Source of the DNA: Candidatus Mediterraneibacter stercoripullorum
Lineage (GTDB): Bacteria; Bacillota; Clostridia; Lachnospirales; Lachnospiraceae
Direction: 5' to 3'
Assembly (NCBI GenBank): GCA_019115765.1
Contig: DXCZ01000014.1
Location: forward strand, 1-52,036
DNA length: 52,036 nt
Part shown: positions 8,933 to 16,417 of the stretch, piece after piece
Position numbering within the stretch: position 1 is the first letter of the stretch
Layout of the letters: the number at the start of each line of letters is the position of its first letter
The notes under the pieces: model-generated
The model's database searches: none
What the model was told of the DNA's origin: nothing
The model's input: only the letters and a program-made list of their open reading frames with translations
Position numbers and translations under genes: made by a program

Positions 8933-9673
8933 ATGGCCCTGTATGCATTAGGCGACCTTCATCTCAGCTTTCAGACAGACAAGTCCATGGACAGATTCGG
9001 AAGTGTGTGGAAGCATCATGAACGGAAGATAGAGAAATATGTAAACCGGATCGTCAGGCCTGAGGACACACTTGTCCTGACCGGCGACCATTCCTGGGGA
9101 AGGAAGCTTCTGGAGTGCCGTGAGGATCTGGCTTTTATTGAAAGGCTGCCCGGACATAAGATCCTGCTCAGAGGAAATCACGATATGTTTTGGGATGCGA
9201 AGAAGACAGAGCGGCTCAACGAAGAGTTCGCAGGAAGTCTGTTCTTCCTCCAGAATAATTTTGCATCTTATCAGGATTATGCTCTGGTAGGAACCAAGGG
9301 GTATACGTTTGAGGGTCCTTTCTATCTGGACCGTTGGGGAAATATAACCGGCTGGGATGAAAAGAAGGAAGAACAGGCAGTGAAGCTTGTAGCCAGGGAG
9401 ATGGACCGGCTGAGGGAATCCTTCCGGCAGGCGAAAGAAGCTGGATATCGGAAATACATTATGTTTCTTCATTATCCGCCTACCAACATAATGGAGGACA
9501 GTTCGCCCTTTACAGAAATTGCAGAGGAATATGGAGTTACCGCTGTAGTCTATTCCCACTGTCATGGGGAGAGCAGGTTCGGGGACAGCATCCGCGGCGA
9601 ATACCATGGCATCCGGTATATGCTGGTATCCGGCGATTTCCTGGGATTCCGGCCGGCACTTGTGCTGCCGTAA
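8933..9673 (+). CDS. Metallophosphoesterase, calcineurin-like
   Basis: A 246-residue cytoplasmic phosphoesterase with the family metal-binding blocks in order: GDLHLSF near the N terminus, GDHSWG near residue 50, RGNHDMFW near residue 80, HYPP near 182 and a YSHCHG block near 205. The substrate is unknown. The start is set at 8933 because AAAGGTGG precedes it at normal spacing. An upstream in-frame ATG at 8909 overlaps the WYL stop and lacks such a site. It is probably cotranscribed with the WYL gene. Confidence 0.8.
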   Translation: MALYALGDLHLSFQTDKSMDRFGSVWKHHERKIEKYVNRIVRPEDTLVLTGDHSWGRKLLECREDLAFIERLPGHKILLRGNHDMFWDAKKTERLNEEFAGSLFFLQNNFASYQDYALVGTKGYTFEGPFYLDRWGNITGWDEKKEEQAVKLVAREMDRLRESFRQAKEAGYRKYIMFLHYPPTNIMEDSSPFTEIAEEYGVTAVVYSHCHGESRFGDSIRGEYHGIRYMLVSGDFLGFRPALVLP

Positions 9674-9847
9674 AACAACAAGAGCTGCTTCAATATGAGC
9701 ATGCAAAATGCCAGAAGCGTTCCTCGGGGATGACCGGACAGGCTGTGAGAAGGACGAATGAGAAGGCTGAGTGAATGAAAAGGTACTGGAGAATCTGAAA
9801 GCATATCAGAATTCATGACCAGACAGAAAAATGAAAGGTGTGAGTCT

Positions 9848-10120
9848 ATGGCATCCGATAGAACAGATGAACTGTATCATCTGATGAAGAGTAAAGGATA
9901 CCCTGAAGAATTCTGCAGGGAAATCGCATACAAATATATGAACACAGATTATACAGCTACCAGGATGATGGGTTACCTTTATCGGGTGAGTAACCCGAGA
10001 CTGGAAGATCTGGTGGACGAAATGCTGGCTATATTAAGCGACAGACAGCAGATCATCCAGAAGAAAGAGCTGGAACATGCTCAGTCGGTGATAAATGATA
10101 TTTACAGAAACGGATTATGA
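9848..10120 (+). CDS. Small conserved-looking protein, unknown function
   Basis: A 90-residue soluble, probably all-helical acidic protein beginning MASDRTDELYHLMKSKGYP. The ATG at 9848 has GAAAGGTG 8-15 bases upstream; an ATG at 9815 is in frame but has no site. There is no membrane segment, no Cys pairs and no nucleotide motif apart from a single Cys in EEFCREIA. It ends 19 bases before thpR and is probably cotranscribed with it. Not recognised; clostridial restricted distribution is my guess. Confidence 0.65.
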   Translation: MASDRTDELYHLMKSKGYPEEFCREIAYKYMNTDYTATRMMGYLYRVSNPRLEDLVDEMLAILSDRQQIIQKKELEHAQSVINDIYRNGL

Positions 10121-10139
10121 GGAAAAGAGGAGAAGGACA

Positions 10140-10625
10140 ATGAGACTGTTTATTGCAATCTGTCTCTCCGAAGAAATGCAGAAAGCTCTTGTCACGTGTA
10201 TGCATGACCTGAAAAAGCAGGGGGTAGAAGGCAACTATGTTCCTGCCCGGAATCTGCACATGACACTGGTGTTTATCGGGGAATATGACGATCCGGGTAA
10301 GATAAAGGAAATAGTAAAAAATGTGCCGGTTCCCCAGTGCAGACTGGTTCTTTCTGAAAAAGGGAACTTCGGAAATATCCTGTGGGCGGGTGTGAAAGGA
10401 AACCAGAAACTGAAAACTTATGTAAAGGATCTGAGAACAGCGTTGAAAGAAGGGGGAATTCCTTTTGACAATGATAAATTTGTCCCTCATATCACGCTGA
10501 TCCGGAAGACCTCAGCAAAGAAACCCTATCAGGTCCATCTGCCGAAGGCAGAGATGACACTGAAAAAAGTATCTCTGATGAAGTCGGAGATGAAAAACGG
10601 CAAGGTAATATATCGGGAAATGTAA
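10140..10625 (+). CDS. thpR: RNA 2',3'-cyclic phosphodiesterase (2H family)
   Basis: A 161-residue 2H phosphoesterase with both catalytic HxT motifs: HMTL at residues 40-43 and HITL at 118-121. It starts with the typical RLFIAICL. ThpR (formerly LigT) hydrolyses 2',3'-cyclic phosphate ends of RNA to 2'-phosphate. The chosen ATG at 10140 has GGAGAAGG 4-11 bases upstream; the longer in-frame start at 10095 lies inside the preceding gene. Confidence 0.85.
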   Translation: MRLFIAICLSEEMQKALVTCMHDLKKQGVEGNYVPARNLHMTLVFIGEYDDPGKIKEIVKNVPVPQCRLVLSEKGNFGNILWAGVKGNQKLKTYVKDLRTALKEGGIPFDNDKFVPHITLIRKTSAKKPYQVHLPKAEMTLKKVSLMKSEMKNGKVIYREM

Positions 10626-10633
10626 AATCGGTC

Positions 10634-10662
10634 TTTATAATATAGGCATTTGGCTGTATAAT
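10634..10662 (+). promoter_or_regulatory. Sigma-A-type promoter of the NifX-SlyD fusion gene
   Basis: TTTATA at 10634-10639, a 17-base spacer and a perfect TATAAT at 10657-10662. It places the fusion gene under its own promoter, with a leader of about 45 bases. Confidence 0.55.
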
Positions 10663-10714
10663 ATATCAGACATGCGGGATGATCAGAAATTTCCCGCGGA
10701 GGAGGAGAAACGAA

Positions 10715-11590
10715 ATGAAAATTGCAGTAACTTATGACAATGGAAACATATTTCAGCACTTTGGGAGAACAGAGTTCTTCAAAGTCTATGACGTAGAGGA
10801 TAATAAGGTTGTCTCCAGCCAGGTGATCGGTTCTAACGGCGTCGGCCACGGAGCTCTGGCAGGGCTTCTGGCTGATCAGTCTGTGGATGTGCTCATCTGC
10901 GGAGGCATCGGCGGCGGAGCACAGGCGGCTCTTGAAGAAGCAGGAGTCGAGCTGTGCGCTGGTGCGGAAGGTGATGCAGACCAGGCAGTAGAAGCTTATC
11001 TTAAGGGAGAACTGGTTTCTTCCGGCGCAAACTGTGATCATCATCATGAGGAAGGACACTCCTGCGGTCACCATGAAGAGGGACACGGCTGCGGTCATCA
11101 CGAAGACGGTCATTCCTGCGGAGACAGCTGCGGAGGCGGATGCGGAGCTCAGCCTGCCCTGACCGGCAGAAACGTAGGAAAGACATGCCGCACTCATTAC
11201 AGAGGAACCTTTAACGACGGAACACAGTTCGATTCCTCTTATGACCGCGGAGAACCCCTTGAGTTTGTATGCGGAGCAGGACAGATGATCAGAGGATTTG
11301 ACGCCGCTGTGGCAGATATGGAAGTGGGACAGGTTGTAGATGTTCATCTGATGCCCGAGGAAGCATACGGCATGCCGGATCCCAATGCTATATTTTCCAT
11401 AGAGATCGCACAGCTCCCGGGCTCTGAAGATCTGGAAGTTGGCCAGCAGGTCTATCTGTCTAATCAGTACGGTCAGCCATTCCCGGTTAAGGTAATGGCA
11501 AAGGAAGAGAAGACCATTACTTTTGACGCTAACCATGAGATGGCGGGAAAAGAACTGAACTTCCGGATCGAGCTGGTAGAAGTGAAATAA
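10715..11590 (+). CDS. NifX/NifB-like domain fused through a His/Cys-rich linker to a SlyD-like FKBP prolyl isomerase
   Basis: A 291-residue protein in three parts. Residues 1-97 match the dinitrogenase Fe-Mo cofactor-binding (NifX/NifB-C) fold: MKIAVTYDNG, a QHFGRTEFF block and ICGGIGGGAQ. Residues 104-145 are a metal-binding linker with three 9-residue repeats of the form HHEEGHxCG, then CGDSCGGGCG. Residues 155-291 are an FKBP-type prolyl isomerase of the SlyD class: YRGTFNDGTQFDSS, then GAGQMIRGFD, with the chaperone insert after residue 217. In SlyD the His/Cys-rich region lies at the C terminus and delivers nickel; here it sits between the two domains. The NifX-like part could bind an iron-sulfur or metal cluster and the rest could fold or metallate a client, but this is inference. 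GGAGGAGGAG precedes the ATG at 10715. No nitrogenase or hydrogenase genes lie nearby. Confidence 0.87.
   Translation: MKIAVTYDNGNIFQHFGRTEFFKVYDVEDNKVVSSQVIGSNGVGHGALAGLLADQSVDVLICGGIGGGAQAALEEAGVELCAGAEGDADQAVEAYLKGELVSSGANCDHHHEEGHSCGHHEEGHGCGHHEDGHSCGDSCGGGCGAQPALTGRNVGKTCRTHYRGTFNDGTQFDSSYDRGEPLEFVCGAGQMIRGFDAAVADMEVGQVVDVHLMPEEAYGMPDPNAIFSIEIAQLPGSEDLEVGQQVYLSNQYGQPFPVKVMAKEEKTITFDANHEMAGKELNFRIELVEVK
11042..11122 (+). repeat. Three tandem 27-bp repeats coding HHEEGHxCG
   Basis: Residues 110-118, 119-127 and 128-136 of the fusion protein are HHEEGHSCG, HHEEGHGCG and HHEDGHSCG. The three in-frame 27-bp units differ at several positions, so the array is old enough to have diverged under coding constraint. 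Confidence 0.85.
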
Positions 11591-11628
11591 GCGACTTGTT
11601 TCCTTGAATAATGGCAGGTGCTTTCAGT

Positions 11629-12600
11629 ATGAATAAACAGTCAAGTCTGTTTCGGGAAATTTCGATAGAAACAATCAGGAATATTTTTGTTAATACATTG
11701 CAGGAAGAAATAATCTGGGATGCCTCACTTCTGGATGGAGGTATGTTTAATACAACGTATCTTGTGGAATATAGTCCTTTTCATAAGAAAGCTGTCCTTC
11801 GCCTTGGCCCTGTAAATCGTCATCTGATCATGGGGTTTGAAGAAAATCTGATGGACGCAGAGGAATATGTTTATTCCGTATGCAAAGACATTGGTGTTCC
11901 CTGTTCCAGGGTTCTTGTTTGTGATACATCAAAGAAGAAAATCGACAGAGACTTTATGATTGTAGAATATATTCCGTCTGTCGTTATGCTAAAAGCTGAT
12001 CTGACAGATGAAAGGCGCAGATATTTATATCGACAGATGGGAATATATCTTGCAAAAATACATCAGGTTACGAATGAACATTTCGGCTTTTTATCACGGA
12101 TTCGCGATGGGATAATGTTTGAAAAGTGGAGTGATGCACTTATTTTTGAAATTGAGGACATAGCGGAACGGCTGGAACGATCAGGTGGATTAGATGAGAA
12201 AGAATCACTTTTATTAAAAAGCTGTTTTTATAAAAGCAGAGACCTTCTTGATGAAATCAAAATTCCACACCTGCTTCATACAGACTTGTGGGAAGGAAAT
12301 GTTCTTTTGGATAAAGATACATTGGAAATTGCAGCAATTATCGATAGCGATAGGGCAGTATTCGGAGATGTGGATTTTGAATTTTCAAGTCCGTGGATGG
12401 AGAATCAGAATCTGAAAGAAGGATATGACTCTATTCGGGAAAAAACAACTGTTCCAAACGACCTGAAGCGTCGGCAGCTTTATCGTATGTTCTTCTATCT
12501 TATGGAAGCATATGTGGGATTTGGCGAGTATAATAACCCGGATTTGTACAAAACCCGTAAACGCCAACTGATGGATGAGGTGGAACGTTTTGCAATATAG
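11629..12600 (+). CDS. Aminoglycoside-phosphotransferase-fold kinase, substrate unknown
   Basis: A 323-residue APH/choline-kinase-fold protein. The nucleotide-binding lobe comes first (LLDGGMFNTTYLVE with KKAVLRLG), then the catalytic loop HTDLWEGNVLL at about residue 221 and the metal-binding IDSD segment about 20 residues later. The first Asp of HTD and the Asn five residues on are the expected catalytic residues. Such proteins phosphorylate small hydroxyl compounds such as aminoglycosides, choline, homoserine or fructosamines; the substrate cannot be told, so I do not call it a resistance gene. DNA is AT-rich compared with the fusion gene upstream, and mobile-element debris follows. An in-frame ATG at 11611 is possible, but AGGTG sits 10 bases before 11629. 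Confidence 0.8.
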   Translation: MNKQSSLFREISIETIRNIFVNTLQEEIIWDASLLDGGMFNTTYLVEYSPFHKKAVLRLGPVNRHLIMGFEENLMDAEEYVYSVCKDIGVPCSRVLVCDTSKKKIDRDFMIVEYIPSVVMLKADLTDERRRYLYRQMGIYLAKIHQVTNEHFGFLSRIRDGIMFEKWSDALIFEIEDIAERLERSGGLDEKESLLLKSCFYKSRDLLDEIKIPHLLHTDLWEGNVLLDKDTLEIAAIIDSDRAVFGDVDFEFSSPWMENQNLKEGYDSIREKTTVPNDLKRRQLYRMFFYLMEAYVGFGEYNNPDLYKTRKRQLMDEVERFAI

Positions 12601-12688
12601 TCTTTTAAGATTCAGATGAAAAATATTCCGCGGGAATTTCAACGGTTACAATATATCGATTTACACAACTGGATATTCAACGTTATCA

Positions 12689-12748
12689 GTGTCATACAGA
12701 AAAAAACAGGGAATCTTGAGATAGGTCCCCTGTTTTTCTGTATGATAC
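12689..12748. repeat. Large inverted repeat (hairpin, about 20 bp arms)
   Basis: Left arm 12689-12711 and right arm 12727-12748 are near-perfect reverse complements (core CATACAGAAAAA / TTTTTCTGTATG plus ACAGGG / CCCTGT), with a two-base difference in the A-run and a 15-base loop. T-runs occur in the right arm, so it may act as a terminator for the kinase gene, or it may be a leftover transposon end. It overlaps the end of the transposase remnant. Confidence 0.65.
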
Positions 12749-12898
12749 CATGCTGTATTTTGGTTCACTTTTTACAGCACCATTGGCGACCATCTTTTCA
12801 GCCCAGGCGATCTGTTCCGCATGGGCAGCCTTCTGGTATGCGGCATATTTGGGGGAATAGGTTATGATTAGCCGTTGATGGAGCTTTTTTGTGGTGTA
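12692..12898 (-). pseudogene. Degraded transposase fragment (IS1634/IS4-like)
   Basis: On the minus strand a 68-codon open frame without a credible start includes LIITYSPKYAAYQKA followed by EQIAWAEKMVANGAVK. As I recall, this pattern (IxTYSxKYxxYQ...RxxQIxRAxKM) is found in the middle of IS1634-type DDE transposases of clostridia. Both ends run into unrelated sequence and the frame ends inside the hairpin at 12689-12748. It is about 40 recognisable residues of a protein usually over 500 long, so it is clearly dead. Family assignment is from memory and moderate in certainty. Confidence 0.45.
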
Positions 12899-13446
12899 CG
12901 GCTCATCTTTATCTGGGCCTGGAGGACGCGGTGGATGAGTTAAAGCGGGTGGAAGAATTGGAGAACGCCAGGAAGGAAATGGGGCATGCGACAGACTGGT
13001 TAAAAATGCCTAGGCTGTATGATACAGTAATGAAAGCACCTAAAACTAGAGAAGGAATCTCAGCCTTATTTTGGCTTGAATATCTAGCAGAGAAAAGGAG
13101 TAGTGAACAAAAATATGTTAGCTATGATGAATACTGCAATAATTTCTCGAAGGGAAATTGGAGAGCATACAAGGCAAATACAAATGATTTAACAGAAGAA
13201 AATTTTCATTGGTTGTGTAAACACTTGGCATATTTTATGGGGAGAACAACGGATTTGAAAAAACGAAAGCGTTATATACAAGTAATGGTGAACCCATTGT
13301 TAAAGGAGTTTGTTGGCCAAACAGAGAAAGAGTTATTGCGTTTGCAAGAAGAATTGCCATTTGATAATGTAGATAAGCTGAGAAATTTATATGAAATTAT
13401 TAATCAGTATTTTATAGAATTTCAAAAAGCATATATTCCTCGATGA
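12889..13446 (+). CDS. Orphan ORF of mixed composition, unrecognised
   Basis: The frame is open from 12868 to the stop at 13446, with no well-placed ribosome site. Candidate starts are a TTG at 12889 and ATGs at 12979, 13006 and 13030. The first ~50 codons are GC-rich and overlap the transposase remnant on the other strand; from about 13020 the DNA turns AT-rich and the protein is charged and helical (LTEENFHWLCKHLAYFMGRT, ending FQKAYIPR). The C-terminal ~140 residues look like genuine protein; the N-terminal part may belong to a different broken gene, so this could be a chimera across a deletion or insertion junction. Function unknown. Confidence 0.4.
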   Translation: MWCTAHLYLGLEDAVDELKRVEELENARKEMGHATDWLKMPRLYDTVMKAPKTREGISALFWLEYLAEKRSSEQKYVSYDEYCNNFSKGNWRAYKANTNDLTEENFHWLCKHLAYFMGRTTDLKKRKRYIQVMVNPLLKEFVGQTEKELLRLQEELPFDNVDKLRNLYEIINQYFIEFQKAYIPR

Positions 13447-13520
13447 ATTGAAACCATTAAAGAACAGAGGTGAATTTTTAAATTTCATCATTAAATGTTA
13501 TCAAAAAACGTAAAATCTAA

Positions 13521-13549
13521 TTCGCAGTTTTATAGATTTATGCTAAAAT
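13521..13549 (+). promoter_or_regulatory. Weak candidate promoter before the tyrosine phosphatase
   Basis: TTCGCA (13521-13526), a 17-base spacer and TAAAAT (13544-13549). Elements are imperfect, but the spacing is right. The transcript would include the phased motif array at 13609-13714. Confidence 0.3.
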
Positions 13550-13608
13550 AGGACAGTAGTAACACACCCCCATTCTTACTACGTTTTTACTACTTTTGGC
13601 GGCCTCAA

Positions 13609-13714
13609 TATGCCGCATTTTGCCCCGTTTTGCTTATTCTGTGATTGTTTTAACAATCTCAGCGGCAGCTACATACCCGGCAAATCGCGGCAAAACAGGG
13701 CAAACTAACGCAAA
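13609..13714. repeat. Array of 10-bp-phased GGCAAA motifs in two opposed arms around a palindrome
   Basis: On the plus strand (G/C)GCAAA occurs at 13679, 13689, 13699 and 13709, exactly 10 bp apart. The opposite orientation occurs at 13609 (TATGCC), 13619 (TTTGCC) and 13629 (TTTGCT), also 10 bp apart. Between the arms lies the palindrome GATTGTT-TT-AACAATC at 13643-13658. Helical phasing and mirror symmetry suggest cooperative protein binding on one face of the DNA. Further small repeats (TTACTAC at 13576 and 13587; GCGGC/GCCGC at 13599-13616) lie just to the left. The right arm ends at the ribosome site of the phosphatase gene. Confidence 0.6.
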
Positions 13715-13732
13715 TCAGGAGGACTTTAAAAT

Positions 13733-14194
13733 ATGATAAGAATACTTTTCGTCTGCCACGGCAATATCTGCCGTTCCACCATGGCCCAATATGTTATGCA
13801 GCATCTGGTTGACCTTGCCGGTCTTACAGACTCATTCTACATTGATTCCGCGGCGACCAGCCGGGAAGAGATCGGGAACCCGCCACACTATGGTACCCGG
13901 CGGAAATTAAAAGAGGTCGGTATCCCCTGCGGCGATCACCGGGCCCGCCAGATGCGCCGTGATGAATATGATGATTTTGACTACATTATAGGAATGGATA
14001 CGTGGAATCTCAGAAACATGATGCGCATTCTTGGATCGGATCCGGATGGAAAGGTATCCAAACTCCTGGATTTTACAGGAAGGATGGATGAAGATATCGC
14101 AGATCCCTGGTATACCGGAGATTTTGATGCGACATACAGGGACGTAAAAGAGGGCTGTGAAGCCCTCCTGAATGAATGCCTCCTACGACTCTAA
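13733..14194 (+). CDS. Low-molecular-weight protein-tyrosine phosphatase
   Basis: A 153-residue LMW-PTP. The P-loop CHGNICRS starts at Cys8, the nucleophile, with Arg14 completing CX5R, and the general acid is the Asp of ADPWYTGDF at about residue 124. In Gram-positive bacteria these enzymes dephosphorylate tyrosine kinases or protein-arginine phosphates; no kinase gene is adjacent. AGGAGG lies 13 bases before the ATG. The last 12 bases overlap the convergent J-domain gene. It sits directly after the phased motif array, which may control it. Confidence 0.9.
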   Translation: MIRILFVCHGNICRSTMAQYVMQHLVDLAGLTDSFYIDSAATSREEIGNPPHYGTRRKLKEVGIPCGDHRARQMRRDEYDDFDYIIGMDTWNLRNMMRILGSDPDGKVSKLLDFTGRMDEDIADPWYTGDFDATYRDVKEGCEALLNECLLRL

Positions 14195-14902
14195 AGCGTA
14201 GGAGAGCAGCTTTTTTAAATTGTTGTGGAACTGCCGGTTCCGGGAACGGATCTTCATCTTTTCAGAATTGGTTTTGGTACGCTCTACATAAGCGGCATAT
14301 CTGGAAAACAGTGCGAGATAATCCATATCCTGTTTCTGACCCCAGCGGATCAGCACCCAGTTCATTGCGTCCGGATTCCAGTACTGCATGGGAATCCCGG
14401 CCATTTTCAGAACAGTTATATACTGTACAGCCTGGACGGACAGATCTGCGATCTGCCGGCTGCAGGACAGTTCTTCCTGGCTGCCTTTACTGATCCGGCG
14501 GAGGAATTTACGTGAAATGCTTTTCTCCTTGGCGTCCATTTCCATAAGCTTCAGGCTTTCCTGCAGTGTCTCATTGAGGCGGGTAGCAGCATTCCAGTAA
14601 GTTACGAAGGAAGAAGAGCCGCTTTTCGTCTCTTTTCCTTTTTCCGGGCCTACTGTAAAAGTCCGGAATATACGCTGAGGCTCTCCGAATACCTCGTGAT
14701 TGTAAGCTTTGCGTTTCTCAGGATTGGAAAGTACCTGATAAGCTTCCAGGATTTCCTGCATAAAAGCAGTTGTGTCAATATCTTTATGTAAATTTGCATC
14801 CGGGTGGTATACCTTTGCCAGTGCGTTTTTCGCACTTGTTATTTCTTCTAAAGTCGCATCTCTGGAAACACCTAAAATATCATAATAAGTGTGAGATTTC
14901 AT
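14183..14902 (-). CDS. J-domain protein (DnaJ-like co-chaperone)
   Basis: A 239-residue cytoplasmic protein. Residues 1-75 are a J domain (YYDILGVSRDATLEEI, then the HPD tripeptide in VYHPDANLH), which stimulates DnaK ATPase. There is no Gly/Phe region or zinc-finger domain, so it is not DnaJ itself. The remaining 160 residues are charged and helical, with no recognised domain. The start is set at 14902 because GGAGGTCACA precedes it; a longer frame to 14962 runs through the promoter. It has its own strong promoter at 14968-14996 and ends convergently in the phosphatase gene. Confidence 0.82.
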   Translation of the reverse strand: MKSHTYYDILGVSRDATLEEITSAKNALAKVYHPDANLHKDIDTTAFMQEILEAYQVLSNPEKRKAYNHEVFGEPQRIFRTFTVGPEKGKETKSGSSSFVTYWNAATRLNETLQESLKLMEMDAKEKSISRKFLRRISKGSQEELSCSRQIADLSVQAVQYITVLKMAGIPMQYWNPDAMNWVLIRWGQKQDMDYLALFSRYAAYVERTKTNSEKMKIRSRNRQFHNNLKKLLSYALES

Positions 14903-14967
14903 TGTGACCTCCTTATTAATCTTACCCTTTTGGCACACGGTTCTGCTGCGCCATTCTCCCACGGTTA

Positions 14968-14996
14968 ACTATACGCCAGGAAATGGAAAAAGTCAA
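14968..14996 (-). promoter_or_regulatory. Sigma-A-type promoter of the J-domain gene
   Basis: Read on the minus strand: TTGACT (14991-14996), a 17-base spacer and TATAGT (14968-14973). Near consensus; about 60 bases of leader before the ATG. Confidence 0.7.
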
Positions 14997-15104
14997 TTGT
15001 AGCAAATGCCGTAAAATTCAGAAAAAAGAGGCAATTATAAGGTCATATTTCCGTGAGAACCTGACTATATTGGTAACAGACGAAATCGCAGAGGAGATTT
15101 TGAA

Positions 15105-16325
15105 ATGAAAAAAGTAATGGCAGCTGTTCTTGGAATGGTGCTCCTGCTGCATTGCCTTTGCTTCAATTTGGAAAGTGTATATGCCCAGCCGGAAACAGAT
15201 TCTTTCCAGGCGGAAGAGCAGGAATCTTCTGATGACAGCGCTGCGTCGGTTGAAGTGAATTCCCCTTCTGCTCTTCTTATGGAGGCATCCACCGGAACGG
15301 TCATATTTGAGAAGGATGCAGACACGCCGAGACCTCCGGCAAGCGTGACGAAAGTGATGACGCTCCTGCTGATTTTTGATGCTCTGGAGAGTGGCGCAAT
15401 TCAATTGGAAGACGAAGTGACAACGTCAGAATATGCTGCCTCTATGGGCGGCTCCCAGGTGTTTCTTGAAGCTGGTGAGGTTCAGACAGTGGAAACGCTT
15501 ATCAAGTGTATTTCTGTGGCAAGCGCCAACGACGCCTGTGTGGCAATGGCAGAGTACATATGCGGGAACGAGGAGGAGTTTGTCAGTAGAATGAATGAAC
15601 GGGCGGCTGATCTTGGAATGAATAATACTCACTTTGTCAACTGTAATGGACTGGACGCCGAGGGGCATGAGACGAGTGCGCGTGATATTGCCATCATGTC
15701 CAGGGAACTGATCACAAAGTATCCTCGGATCCATGATTATTGTATGATCTGGATGGAAAACATTACACATAAGACAGATAAAGGGACATCTGAATTCGGA
15801 CTGACAAACACAAATAAACTGGTCCGGCAGTATGAATATGCCACCGGTCTTAAAACAGGTTCGACAGGTGATGCCGGCTTTTGTGTCTCTGCCACGGCTG
15901 AGAAGAATGGAGTGGAGCTGATCGCTGTTATCATGGCGGCTGATAATTCGAAAACCCGTTTTAAGGATGCAGTGACACTGTTAAATTATGGATTTGGCAA
16001 ATGTCAGCTTTATACAGATGAAGCTATGCCGCAGCTGCCGCCGGCAGAAGTGGTAAATGGCGTGGAAGAGCAGGTGGATCTGGAATATGCAGAGCAGTTT
16101 ACCTGGCTGGATACGACAGGTGCAAATCTGAACCTGATCGAGAAGTCCATGCAGATCACGGAACCTCTGAAGGCACCTTTGAAAAAGGGAGATGTCGTGG
16201 GCAGATGTACATACACTCTGGACGGGGAAGAAATCGGAGGAGTAGATATCATCACAAAGTCAGATGTGGAAGAAGCAGGACTGATGGACTATTTAAGATT
16301 TGCTGCTGAGTCCTTTCTTCTCTGA
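15105..16325 (+). CDS. D-alanyl-D-alanine carboxypeptidase (class C low-mass PBP), first copy
   Basis: A 406-residue secreted serine peptidase that trims the terminal D-Ala from peptidoglycan stem peptides. It has an N-terminal signal peptide (MKKVMAAVLGMVLLL, with cleavage expected near AQPE) and the three penicillin-binding motifs: SVTK at 80-83, SAN at 140-142 and KTG at 250-252. A C-terminal beta domain follows residue 290. GGAG lies upstream of the ATG. A second, divergent copy lies at 19680. Both are DacF/DacA-like; exact roles (vegetative or sporulation) cannot be separated by sequence. Confidence 0.9.
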   Translation: MKKVMAAVLGMVLLLHCLCFNLESVYAQPETDSFQAEEQESSDDSAASVEVNSPSALLMEASTGTVIFEKDADTPRPPASVTKVMTLLLIFDALESGAIQLEDEVTTSEYAASMGGSQVFLEAGEVQTVETLIKCISVASANDACVAMAEYICGNEEEFVSRMNERAADLGMNNTHFVNCNGLDAEGHETSARDIAIMSRELITKYPRIHDYCMIWMENITHKTDKGTSEFGLTNTNKLVRQYEYATGLKTGSTGDAGFCVSATAEKNGVELIAVIMAADNSKTRFKDAVTLLNYGFGKCQLYTDEAMPQLPPAEVVNGVEEQVDLEYAEQFTWLDTTGANLNLIEKSMQITEPLKAPLKKGDVVGRCTYTLDGEEIGGVDIITKSDVEEAGLMDYLRFAAESFLL

Positions 16326-16335
16326 AAATTTCAGG

Positions 16336-16364
16336 TTGTTCTGCGGCAGAGGATGCTTTATAAT
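16336..16364 (+). promoter_or_regulatory. Sigma-A-type promoter upstream of deoC
   Basis: TTGTTC (16336-16341), a 17-base spacer and a perfect TATAAT (16359-16364), followed by about 50 bases of leader. Confidence 0.6.
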
Positions 16365-16417
16365 CAGAAATACATCTATCATTATTGGCGCAGCAAGTGC
16401 GTCAGAAAGAGGGAAAT

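Noticed and set aside
11042..11122. CRISPR-like short repeats
   Set aside because: The 27-bp units are in-frame coding repeats without spacers.
10529..11536. Long minus-strand ORF (335 codons) opposite thpR and the NifX-SlyD gene
   Set aside because: Repeat-like Val/Ser/Met runs arise from the complement of the His/Cys linker; there is no ribosome site.
11629..12600. Aminoglycoside resistance gene
   Set aside because: The fold is right, but nothing points to a drug substrate; many kinases of other small molecules share these motifs.
12616..12867. 83-codon ORF over the hairpin region
   Set aside because: It crosses the large inverted repeat and opposes the transposase remnant; there is no ribosome site and no protein-like pattern.
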